Below, in pieces: positions 25,734-33,640 of a stretch of 64,000 bases of DNA. The stretch is from positions 1 through 64,000 of the forward strand of contig CACZZB010000005.1 in NCBI GenBank assembly GCA_902785555.1, read 5' to 3'. The stretch's first letter is position 1, and the number at the start of each line of letters is the position of its first letter. The notes beneath the pieces were generated by a model. The model did not search any database. It was not told the DNA's origin and saw only the letters and a program-made list of their open reading frames with translations. Source of the DNA: an uncultured Ruminococcus sp. (GTDB lineage: Bacteria > Bacillota > Clostridia > Oscillospirales > Acutalibacteraceae). The position numbers and the translations under genes are program-made.

Positions 25734-25819
25734 TATATATCACTGCCCTTTCCTGTCATTATATACATTAATATCACTATTTATTAATAATTAATTATTA
25801 TTGAAACCGAAAATGGAAA

Positions 25820-25863
25820 ATTGAAAATGGAAAATCATCTTTGAAAAATTTTCCATTTTCAAT
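25820..25863. repeat. Exact 16-bp inverted repeat after the yfhO-like gene
   Basis: ATTGAAAATGGAAAAT (25820-25835) and its exact complement (25848-25863) are separated by 12 bases. A direct copy GAAAATGGAAAAT also lies immediately left (25809-25821). The hairpin could terminate the minus-strand gene, but it has almost no G/C and no clear T-run, so a dispersed palindromic repeat is equally likely. Confidence 0.7.
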
Positions 25864-25876
25864 CCGTTTCATATTC

Positions 25877-28573
25877 TCAGATTCTTTTTCTGTTGTTGCC
25901 GTCTGAATTTTCTTCTTCGACAGGCTTTTCCTCAGTTTTTTCTTCGGGTGTGTCTTCGGACTTTTCTTCCGTATCATCACCAAACAGCTTGCCTATATCC
26001 GCATTATTCATCTGCTCATTTTCCTTGTACTGCTCTTTTATAAGCGTTTCGGGAGCATTTGAATCATCCTCGGCAGGCTTTTCTTCCGTATCGGAGGTTT
26101 TCTTCTTTTTGACTTTCTCTTTTTTGGGTGCTTTCTCGAATTTGCCGTTTATGACATCATCAAAATCATCTTCGCTCATATCATCAAACAGCAGTATTCC
26201 ATATTCCTCACGTTTCTTTGACGGTCTGTACAATGCCATATACAATATCAATATTACTGCACCTGCCGCACTTACTCCGATTCCGAGCATAAGTCCGGGA
26301 GTCTTATAGGTAAACACTATCTCCGAAGCTGTATTTGCGGGTACTGCCACTGCCATGAAACCGACATTTACTTTCTCAACAGGAACGGATTTTCCGTTGA
26401 CTGTCGCACTCCATCCGTCTTCATATGGAATACTGAAAAATACAAGTTCTCCTGTATCTCCCGTCTTTATTTTTGCAGTGAATTTATTGTTCTCGAATTT
26501 TACCGAACTGCATACGAGCTTCTTTCTTTCATTGCAGGCATTGAAATACTCCACCTGAGTATATTTATACGAGGATATCTGTTCATCATGCTTTAATATA
26601 TCCTTATATTTATTTGCCTGTTCCTTTGTCAGTACCATTGATTTGAGCATAAGATGACTTCTGTTTTTCTCTGCACAGCTGTCATATTCATCTGTCGTTA
26701 CATAGGTATCGTATGTAAATCCATAAGGTATATAATACTCATTCTCATATACTTTATAGCCCTTCTTTGTTTTGAGCAATTTCCAGCCGGGCATTTTTGT
26801 CGTTCCGAGATTGCTCGCAAAATCCTTTGAATCCGTTGTATTATCAAAAAGATACTTGCATGAAAGGAAACTTCTTATAGCATAAACCTCTGTATCGGGT
26901 CTTGAAGCTACATTTCTCTCCACTCCGACAGATTTGTAGTAATCCATTACCGAACCGGGGACTATGCTCTGAAATGCCTGTATAGTAGGTATCTGCCAAT
27001 ACATTCCCATATTGTCCATCTCGTTATAGAAATCTGAACGGACATTCTTCAGGTCTTTCAGTTCTTTGAATTCATTTCTGTTATTTATCGCATAATTCTT
27101 TATATAATTATACTTGTAGCTTGAATTTACTACGCCTACTCCGACAAGTACATTGCCGTATAATACTATCAGAACCGAGAGCATTATAGAAACCATTCTC
27201 GGAAATGCCTTTTTGGTATGCCTGAAATTCAGTGCGATAACAAGGGCTATCAGTCCTACAAATGCGATTCCTACCCATATCCAGAATCTGTCGGGATATT
27301 TTTCTATGCCATAAGTGGTTGTCTTTACGCCCTTTGTATCGGTTGTCGTTGACGGCATCAGACCTATAAGGCAGGTTATCAGCACTGTTGCCGCAAAGGT
27401 TATTTTTAGTCCTCCCTGATAATCCGTTTCGGAATTGTCAATACAAAGCACCGTTGCAAGCGAAAGCATAAGTGTCAGCATATAGAACCATCTTGCATAA
27501 TACGCTGCATTCAGAAGTTGGAACAGGCTGTTGAATATCGGTATGAATGCTATCAGATACAGTATCGGCATGAATACTCTGAGCCATCTGTGTGTTTTCA
27601 GCTTATAGAATGAGAATACTCCCACCATGCTGAACAGCGGCAGCCATCCTGCAACCGATGCCCATTTTGCATTTGAATCAGGGGTAAAATTAGCATAAGC
27701 CGGCATATCCGGCGGAAACAAAAATGATTCTATTATATGTATATATCTTTGTTCACTTGTATAAACTACTGCTCCCCAGCCGTTAGGGAAATTATTCAGT
27801 CTTGAATTCTGTATTACGGCATATATTGACGGTACAAGTATTATTCCCGCACACAGAAATCCTGCCACTACTTCAAGGGCAAATCTCAGGAATTCTTTTA
27901 TACTCATCCTGAAACTGCCTGTATTCATTCTTATCACCCAATATATGAAAACGAATACAGCCTGTCCCGCAAAGAAATAATAATTTATGAAAGCCGATGC
28001 AAATACCGCAAATGCCATGCAGCCCTTTTTCTTCTCATATATGAATTCATCCACTGCTGCCAACATGAACGGAAATGTTATCATTGCTTCATGAAAATGA
28101 TTAAAGAATATATTATATATACTGAATCCCGAAAAGGCATAGAGCAATGCTCCTATAACAGCATAATTCTGATTTTTCAGATATCTTCTCAGAAATGTAT
28201 ATCCTGCAAGTGATGCAAGAGCAATTTTGAGTATAAGAAGCGGAGCTATCAGAAAAGGCACTACCCTGCTCGGAAATAACAGCGTTATCCAGAAAAACGG
28301 ACTGCCTATCATATAAAAGCTGTATGAACCTATTATATTCGCTCCGAGGTCGGTCGTATAACTCCAGCCTATATTGCCTTTCAGAACCGAATCATGTATC
28401 ATCTGATAAAACGGTATCTGCTGTACGTTGAAATCCCCGTAAAAAAAGAAATATCCCTTGTTCCATATTATCCACGGCAAAAATATCAGCGTTGCAAGAC
28501 ACAAACCCCATAAAAATGCTCTCAGATAATAATTCTTCTTTCGGACACCTATCGGTGTTCCTTGTTTTGACAT
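25877..28573 (-). CDS. YfhO-family membrane protein
   Basis: An 898-residue polytopic membrane protein of the YfhO family (GT-C-like fold), linked in other Firmicutes to glycosylation of teichoic acids; the substrate here is unknown. It has a short basic N-terminus, about 12-13 membrane segments up to about residue 480, a large external domain (about 490-770) and a last membrane segment near 775-800. The conserved first loop GYFFFYGDFNVQQIPFYQ carries the Asp typical of such transferases. An unusual feature is a C-terminal tail of about 90 residues made mostly of Glu, Lys, Asp and Ser, presumably cytoplasmic and disordered. Confidence 0.88.
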   Translation of the reverse strand: MSKQGTPIGVRKKNYYLRAFLWGLCLATLIFLPWIIWNKGYFFFYGDFNVQQIPFYQMIHDSVLKGNIGWSYTTDLGANIIGSYSFYMIGSPFFWITLLFPSRVVPFLIAPLLILKIALASLAGYTFLRRYLKNQNYAVIGALLYAFSGFSIYNIFFNHFHEAMITFPFMLAAVDEFIYEKKKGCMAFAVFASAFINYYFFAGQAVFVFIYWVIRMNTGSFRMSIKEFLRFALEVVAGFLCAGIILVPSIYAVIQNSRLNNFPNGWGAVVYTSEQRYIHIIESFLFPPDMPAYANFTPDSNAKWASVAGWLPLFSMVGVFSFYKLKTHRWLRVFMPILYLIAFIPIFNSLFQLLNAAYYARWFYMLTLMLSLATVLCIDNSETDYQGGLKITFAATVLITCLIGLMPSTTTDTKGVKTTTYGIEKYPDRFWIWVGIAFVGLIALVIALNFRHTKKAFPRMVSIMLSVLIVLYGNVLVGVGVVNSSYKYNYIKNYAINNRNEFKELKDLKNVRSDFYNEMDNMGMYWQIPTIQAFQSIVPGSVMDYYKSVGVERNVASRPDTEVYAIRSFLSCKYLFDNTTDSKDFASNLGTTKMPGWKLLKTKKGYKVYENEYYIPYGFTYDTYVTTDEYDSCAEKNRSHLMLKSMVLTKEQANKYKDILKHDEQISSYKYTQVEYFNACNERKKLVCSSVKFENNKFTAKIKTGDTGELVFFSIPYEDGWSATVNGKSVPVEKVNVGFMAVAVPANTASEIVFTYKTPGLMLGIGVSAAGAVILILYMALYRPSKKREEYGILLFDDMSEDDFDDVINGKFEKAPKKEKVKKKKTSDTEEKPAEDDSNAPETLIKEQYKENEQMNNADIGKLFGDDTEEKSEDTPEEKTEEKPVEEENSDGNNRKRI

Positions 28574-28768
28574 TTTATTTCCTCCTCATTTTCAAACTCC
28601 CTCTATTGTACCACATCTTTTTTAAAAAATCTACATTACTGATGTAATTTGATTTTTTTTATGATAAATTATTCTTCACCTGTTGCCTGTCACTACTGTA
28701 AATTTTTACTATATTATGCCCGATTTTACCCTTAAAAATATTTATCACGACATTTTTTGGTTTTTTAT

Positions 28769-28797
28769 TTGATAATTCATTATTTTTGATATATAAT
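28769..28797 (+). promoter_or_regulatory. Promoter of the LCP gene
   Basis: TTGATA (28769-28774) and TATAAT (28792-28797) with a 17-base spacer, 38 bases before the start codon. Confidence 0.8.
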
Positions 28798-28834
28798 ACT
28801 TCTTAGACGATTCTTTATAAGGAGATGTTCTGCA

Positions 28835-30028
28835 ATGCCAGAAAATAACAATGAAAAAGAAGAAGTGTTTTTTTACAATCCGTACAAAGAAAATGATGAC
28901 TACCGAAGAAATCCTCACCCTAAAAAAAATGTCCTTTCTTCAGGCAAAAAAAACACCGTTTCACGAAAATATCTTATATTCAATTTTGTCGCTCTTTTAA
29001 TGAGTGCCGTCATGATATTGTCAGGTTCAGCCTGTCTTGTTGCTTATGCTTTTTTCAGCCGTGTGAATTATGAGGATATCGACACAGATAACAGCAATAA
29101 TTCACTTAATACCAACATCAATGACGATAAAGTAAATGCCTACAACGGAACTCTCCTTAATGACCCTATGATACTGAATATCATGTTGTTCGGTGCCGAT
29201 ACAAGAAAAGGTCAGGTCAGCGGTCAATCTGATACAATGATACTTTTCTCAATCGACACAAGACACAAAAAAATAAAACTTCTCTCTATCATGCGTGACA
29301 CTTATGTTGAGATACCTCAGCATGAAAACAATAAAATAAACGCTTCTTTCTATTACGGCGGTGCAAGCCTTGCAGTACAGGCTGTTCAGCGTAACTACGG
29401 CATAAAAATCGACAGATATGCCGTTGTTGATTTCAAGAGCTTCAGAAAAATCATTGATACACTCAACGGTATCGACATCGAGCTTACCGAAGAAGAAATC
29501 GACTATATCAACTGGCAGTGCTGGGTCAATGCTCAGGTCGATACCCGCAACGAAATAGATATAAGCCAATTTCAATTCTATGAAAATCAAAACGGTGATT
29601 ATGTAACCACTGTCCATCTCAACGGCAGACAAGCTCTCTGGCACGCAAGAAACCGTGGTCAGGACGGCATTTGCAGCGGTGACGACCATGTTCGTACACT
29701 CCGTCAGCGTAATGTTATCAGTATTATTATAAACCGTCTGAAAAACTGTGATTTTGCTACCGTTATGTCAATCATATACGAAATAGGTCCTATGATAACT
29801 ACAAATCTCAAAACTTCCGAAATTACAAAGCTCGCTTCAAATATCACAACATATCTCAAATATCCTATCGTTTCAGAATCTGCTCCGAATCTCTCCAATT
29901 TCGGTGTCGATTTCTACTACGACAGAATATGGATAAACGGTGACGGACTTGAATGTATAGTTATCTACGACTGGAACTCTTTCAGAAAAAAAATAGCCGA
30001 CTTTGTCTTTGAAGACTCGGTTTCATAA
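28835..30028 (+). CDS. LytR-CpsA-Psr family cell-wall polymer ligase
   Basis: LCP proteins attach teichoic acids or capsular polymers from a lipid carrier to peptidoglycan outside the membrane. The 397-residue product has a polar N-terminus of about 45 residues, one membrane segment (about 48-73) and the LCP core: LFGADTRKGQVSGQSDTMILFSID, written here as GADTRKG and SDTMIL, then SIMRDTYV, DRYAVVDF, GIDIEL and the arginine-rich LRQRNVI. The conserved Arg and Asp residues that bind the pyrophosphate group are visible. AAGGAG precedes the ATG. It is the first of several plus-strand genes, followed by cobW-like genes with their own promoter. Confidence 0.92.
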   Translation: MPENNNEKEEVFFYNPYKENDDYRRNPHPKKNVLSSGKKNTVSRKYLIFNFVALLMSAVMILSGSACLVAYAFFSRVNYEDIDTDNSNNSLNTNINDDKVNAYNGTLLNDPMILNIMLFGADTRKGQVSGQSDTMILFSIDTRHKKIKLLSIMRDTYVEIPQHENNKINASFYYGGASLAVQAVQRNYGIKIDRYAVVDFKSFRKIIDTLNGIDIELTEEEIDYINWQCWVNAQVDTRNEIDISQFQFYENQNGDYVTTVHLNGRQALWHARNRGQDGICSGDDHVRTLRQRNVISIIINRLKNCDFATVMSIIYEIGPMITTNLKTSEITKLASNITTYLKYPIVSESAPNLSNFGVDFYYDRIWINGDGLECIVIYDWNSFRKKIADFVFEDSVS

Positions 30029-30034
30029 AAAAAT

Positions 30035-30063
30035 TTGAATTTTCTGTAATTATGGTGTATAAT
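30035..30063 (+). promoter_or_regulatory. Promoter of the CobW-type GTPase pair
   Basis: TTGAAT (30035-30040) and TATAAT (30058-30063), 17-base spacer, 40 bases before the start codon. Confidence 0.75.
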
Positions 30064-30103
30064 AATCCTCGGAATAAAAAAATTAAAAAGGAGTGCATTT
30101 TTT

Positions 30104-31165
30104 ATGACTAAAATTGATATTTTTTCAGGCTTTCTCGGTGCAGGCAAAACCACTCTTATCAAAAAACTCATCAAAGAAGGCTACAAGAACGAACAGCTCG
30201 TGCTTATCGAAAACGAGTTCGGTGAGATAGGCATTGACGGCGGTTTCCTCAAAGAAGCCGGTATCAAGATAAATGAAATGAACTCAGGCTGTATCTGCTG
30301 TTCTCTTGTCGGTGATTTCAGAACTGCCCTTTCAAAAGTCCTTGACGAGTATCACCCCGACAGAATTATCATTGAGCCTTCGGGTGTCGGCAAACTCTCT
30401 GATGTCATAAATGCCGTCAAAACCGTTGCAAATGATGAGATTGTGCTCAACAGCTTTGTTACTGTCGCTGATGCTTCAAAATGCAAGGTATATATGAAAA
30501 ACTTCGGTGAATTCTACAACAATCAGATTGAAAGTGCAAGCACTATTATTCTGAGCAGAACTCAGAACATTTCCGATGAAAAACTTCATGCTGTACTTGA
30601 ACTTCTCCGTCAGCACAATGAAAAGGCAGCTATCGTTACTACTCCATGGGACGATATAACAGGAGAACAGATACTCTCCGCAACAGAAGGAAAAGCTCTG
30701 CTCACAGTAAATGACATACATGATGAAGATGAATGTGATGACCCCGAATGTGAGTGCCACCATCACCACCATCACGACCATGACCACGAGCATGAACATG
30801 AACATCATCACGACCACGAGCATGAGCATGAACATCATCACGACCATGACCATGAACATGAGCATCATCACCATCACCACCATGCCGATGAAGTATTCAC
30901 AAGTTGGGGCAAGGAAACTGCAAGAAAATATACAAAAGAGGAAATTTCTGATATCCTCAATGCCCTTTCCGACTCTGAAAAGTATGGTCTTGTTCTCCGT
31001 GCAAAGGGTATTGTTCCTGCCGTTGACGGCTCTTGGATACATTATGACTTCGTTCCCGAAGAATCAGATGTCCGTACAGGTTCAGCCGACTATACAGGAA
31101 GAATTTGTGTTATCGGCTCAAAACTCAATGAATCCGAGCTTGAAAAACTCTTTAAACTTGCTTAA
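30104..31165 (+). CDS. CobW/ZNG1-type metal chaperone GTPase with His-rich loop
   Basis: A 353-residue GTPase of the COG0523 (CobW/YeiR/ZNG1) family, which delivers metals, commonly zinc, to target proteins. Walker A is GFLGAGKTT (residues 9-17), the metal-binding CxCC motif is C63-I-C65-C66, and the C-terminal CobW_C domain begins near residue 275. Between the two domains (about residues 210-255) lies a stretch with roughly 29 His among Asp and Glu, preceded by CDDPECEC, a strong metal buffer. The next gene is a second member of the family, 17 bp away. No Zur-like operator was recognised upstream. Confidence 0.93.
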   Translation: MTKIDIFSGFLGAGKTTLIKKLIKEGYKNEQLVLIENEFGEIGIDGGFLKEAGIKINEMNSGCICCSLVGDFRTALSKVLDEYHPDRIIIEPSGVGKLSDVINAVKTVANDEIVLNSFVTVADASKCKVYMKNFGEFYNNQIESASTIILSRTQNISDEKLHAVLELLRQHNEKAAIVTTPWDDITGEQILSATEGKALLTVNDIHDEDECDDPECECHHHHHHDHDHEHEHEHHHDHEHEHEHHHDHDHEHEHHHHHHHADEVFTSWGKETARKYTKEEISDILNALSDSEKYGLVLRAKGIVPAVDGSWIHYDFVPEESDVRTGSADYTGRICVIGSKLNESELEKLFKLA

Positions 31166-31182
31166 AATCCGAGGTGAATCAA

Positions 31183-32139
31183 ATGCCAAAAAACCCCATT
31201 CCCGTCTATCTGTTTTTAGGTTTCCTCGACAGCGGTAAAACCAAATTCATCCACGATACTCTTTGTGATACCCGTTTCCAGAACGGTGACAAGACACTTG
31301 TCATTCTCTGTGAAGAAGGCGAAGAAGAACTTGACACCTCCAAATATAAAGGCGGTAAAAATGTTACAGTCATTACCGTTGACGAACAGGAACAGCTTAC
31401 AACGTCTTTCCTTGAAAATGCCCTTAAAAAAGCCCGTGCCGAAAGAGTTCTGATTGAATACAACGGTATGTGGCTGTTGGACACTCTCGGAAAGGCTCTC
31501 CCTCAGAATTGGCAGATATATCAGATAATGATGATGGCTGACTCAAATACTTTTGAAATGTACAACAGCAATATGCGTCAGCTCGTCTATGACAAGATAA
31601 GTGTCACTGAACTTGTTGCTTTCAACAGATATTCGGACAAGGTCGATAAAATGAACCTGCATAAAATCGTCCGTGCAATAAACCGCCGTTCAGCTATCAT
31701 TTATGAACATCCTGACGGCTCTGTTGAAGATGATGATATCGTTGACCCTCTCCCGTTTGACATCAATGCGGATATAATAGAAGTAAAAGACACCGATTTC
31801 GGTCTGCTCTATATGGACGCTATGGACAAACCTCAGAACTATGACGGAAAGACCATCAAATTCAAGGCTCTCGTTGCAAGAAGTCCACGCATGGGCAATG
31901 ATACTTTTATAGGCGGTCGTTTCGCCATGACCTGCTGTGTCGAGGATATCCGTTATGTAGGCTTCCTCTGCAAGTGGGACAAAGCCTCTACTCTTGCAAA
32001 CAAGGGATGGTACAATGTAACAGCAGATGTAAAAGCTGTCCGTGACCCCATGTTCGGAAACGAAACAGGTCCTATGTTCTTCGTCAAAGATGCTTCAACT
32101 GCACAAAAGCCCGACGAAGAAACCGTTTATTTCTCATAA
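31183..32139 (+). CDS. CobW-like GTPase fused to a DUF1980-like C-terminal domain
   Basis: A 318-residue protein whose N-terminal half is a CobW-type P-loop domain (GFLDSGKTKF, with Asp-Ser instead of Gly-Ala in the loop and no CxCC motif), and whose C-terminal part (about residues 205-318) resembles the conserved domain of the YcgQ/DUF1980 family, with the hallmark GRFAMTCCVEDIRYVGFLC. In other Firmicutes DUF1980 proteins are membrane partners of a permease next to CobW genes under zinc control; here the domain is joined to the GTPase. The ATG at 31183 is eight bases after GAGG; the GTG at 31174 is rejected. It follows the His-rich gene by 17 bp. Confidence 0.82.
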   Translation: MPKNPIPVYLFLGFLDSGKTKFIHDTLCDTRFQNGDKTLVILCEEGEEELDTSKYKGGKNVTVITVDEQEQLTTSFLENALKKARAERVLIEYNGMWLLDTLGKALPQNWQIYQIMMMADSNTFEMYNSNMRQLVYDKISVTELVAFNRYSDKVDKMNLHKIVRAINRRSAIIYEHPDGSVEDDDIVDPLPFDINADIIEVKDTDFGLLYMDAMDKPQNYDGKTIKFKALVARSPRMGNDTFIGGRFAMTCCVEDIRYVGFLCKWDKASTLANKGWYNVTADVKAVRDPMFGNETGPMFFVKDASTAQKPDEETVYFS

Positions 32140-32150
32140 TATCCAATATA

Positions 32151-32194
32151 AAAAATCCTCTTAAAGCCGTTTTGCTTTAAGAGGATAATTTTTT
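32151..32194. terminator. Bidirectional terminator between the CobW pair and the secreted protein gene
   Basis: Perfect 13-bp stem (ATCCTCTTAAAGC at 32155-32167 with GCTTTAAGAGGAT at 32174-32186) with A-run left and T-run right. Convergent genes on both sides share it. Confidence 0.92.
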
Positions 32195-33508
32195 TTACAA
32201 AAGTTCTATTTTGGGGAGCCAATAATCGGGAATATAACAGCCGTCATACGAATCTACCGTGATATTCAGGTCATCATCTATGCTTACGTTATATATAAGC
32301 TGATATATTATATTTGTATCAGAGGGTGTCGAGCATGACAGCGTTATCGTTGCAAAGCCTTTGCGAAGTGCATTGAATGTAAATGTCTGCCTGTATACTT
32401 TCTCTGTACCCGAAAGCTCTATAACGTTGCTGTTGCTTATATCACATTTCCAACTGTAACCTTTGGGTGCAAGAGCCATATTTACTTCAAACGGTTTCTT
32501 TACCTGATGAATTTCGGGAATGTCCCTGTCAAAGTACGTTCCGTCAATGTTATCTGCTGTATAGTTCAAGTGCCTGTCAACGGATATCTTATAGCTTATA
32601 TTATATATCTTTCCGCTGTACGACTCATATTTCATCTTTATCTCGGACTCTCCCGATTTGACAGCTTTAAAATAATATCTGACTGTTACCGATGAATCAA
32701 GCACACTCATACTTCTGTATTCTTCTTTTTCGGCAAACTGTATAACTTCTTTATCCGAAATATCAAAACTCCACTGATACGGTGCCGAAACGGGTGCTTT
32801 CAGGTCAATATAAAACTCCGAAGGTGTTTTGACACCCTCATTTTCGACTGTCAGCGTAAAATATTTTTCGCTTATCTGGTCAAAGCTGTCCTTTGCTTTT
32901 ATACAAATATCATATTCTCCGCTTTCGGACGGTTTCCACTGAACAGATGTTGCTTCTTTATAGTCATTCAGGATAGTCCACCAGTCACTGTAAGCTCTCT
33001 TGCAGTAATATGCAAATGTATATCCCGGAAGACCTCCGGACGCTTTCGCATTAAGAGTGACCGTATCACCTGTCTTTATATGTGATGAACTTATCAGCGA
33101 TAAATTTACAAGCTCCTCACTTGCAAGAAGATTGAAATACTTCTTATACACCTTTGAATCACAGGATATTTTTATACATATCTCATATTGTCCTATCTTT
33201 TCGGGTTTCCATTCGACTGTTGCCTGCTGGCTGTAATTTTGTATAGTCGTCCAACTTTCGTCTTCATACTTATAGAAAAACGCATATTTGCATTTCTTGG
33301 TATCAAGTCCTTTTGACATGGCTTTCAGTGTTACGGAATATCCGAATGTAACTGAATTCGTGCTTATCTGTGATGTATTTATAGACTTTGAAGTTGATGT
33401 TGCCTGAGTGACAACTTCCGCAACCGTTTCGGCATTGACCGTCATGGACATAGTCGCACCTATCATAACAGTAAGAAGTACGCACATGATCTTAAAAATC
33501 TTTTTCAT
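32195..33508 (-). CDS. Secreted protein with Y_Y_Y-like repeats and chagasin-like domains
   Basis: A 437-residue exported protein with a signal peptide (residues 1-26, cleavage near VNA-ET). Two tandem repeats of about 90 residues follow (residues about 45-130 and 138-225), each with the pattern YAFFYK or FAYYCK, a W-T-I segment and WKPxxxGxYxICIK; this looks like the triple-tyrosine (Y_Y_Y) domain. The C-terminal half has two further repeats (about 235-325 and 340-425) with APYQWSFDIS or APKGYSWKCDIS and a later FxAxxxGxxxI pattern, reminiscent of chagasin-type protease inhibitors. No anchor is present, so it is probably released. Function unknown. Confidence 0.78.
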   Translation of the reverse strand: MKKIFKIMCVLLTVMIGATMSMTVNAETVAEVVTQATSTSKSINTSQISTNSVTFGYSVTLKAMSKGLDTKKCKYAFFYKYEDESWTTIQNYSQQATVEWKPEKIGQYEICIKISCDSKVYKKYFNLLASEELVNLSLISSSHIKTGDTVTLNAKASGGLPGYTFAYYCKRAYSDWWTILNDYKEATSVQWKPSESGEYDICIKAKDSFDQISEKYFTLTVENEGVKTPSEFYIDLKAPVSAPYQWSFDISDKEVIQFAEKEEYRSMSVLDSSVTVRYYFKAVKSGESEIKMKYESYSGKIYNISYKISVDRHLNYTADNIDGTYFDRDIPEIHQVKKPFEVNMALAPKGYSWKCDISNSNVIELSGTEKVYRQTFTFNALRKGFATITLSCSTPSDTNIIYQLIYNVSIDDDLNITVDSYDGCYIPDYWLPKIELL

Positions 33509-33561
33509 AATTTTTTACCTCCTCATCCTTTGCACTTCTAACCTTATTTTTAACATAAAAA

Positions 33562-33606
33562 ATCGTATCTGTCAATATCAAGAATACCAACAGATACAAT
33601 TTTTAT
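33562..33606. terminator. Terminator after alaS
   Basis: An 11-bp stem (ATCGTATCTGT at 33562-33572 with ACAGATACAAT at 33590-33600; one mismatch) with T-run on either side. It ends the minus-strand alaS transcript. Confidence 0.8.
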
Positions 33607-33640
33607 CATAACGCATAAAATATATTATACTGACAGCTTT

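Noticed and set aside
30746..30886. CRISPR-like or satellite repeat
   Set aside because: The repeat is in frame within a clear CobW protein and encodes a known type of metal-binding stretch.
30476..31042. Minus-strand frame opposite the His-rich CobW gene
   Set aside because: It is the antisense of the His repeat (runs of Met and Val) and has no ribosome site.
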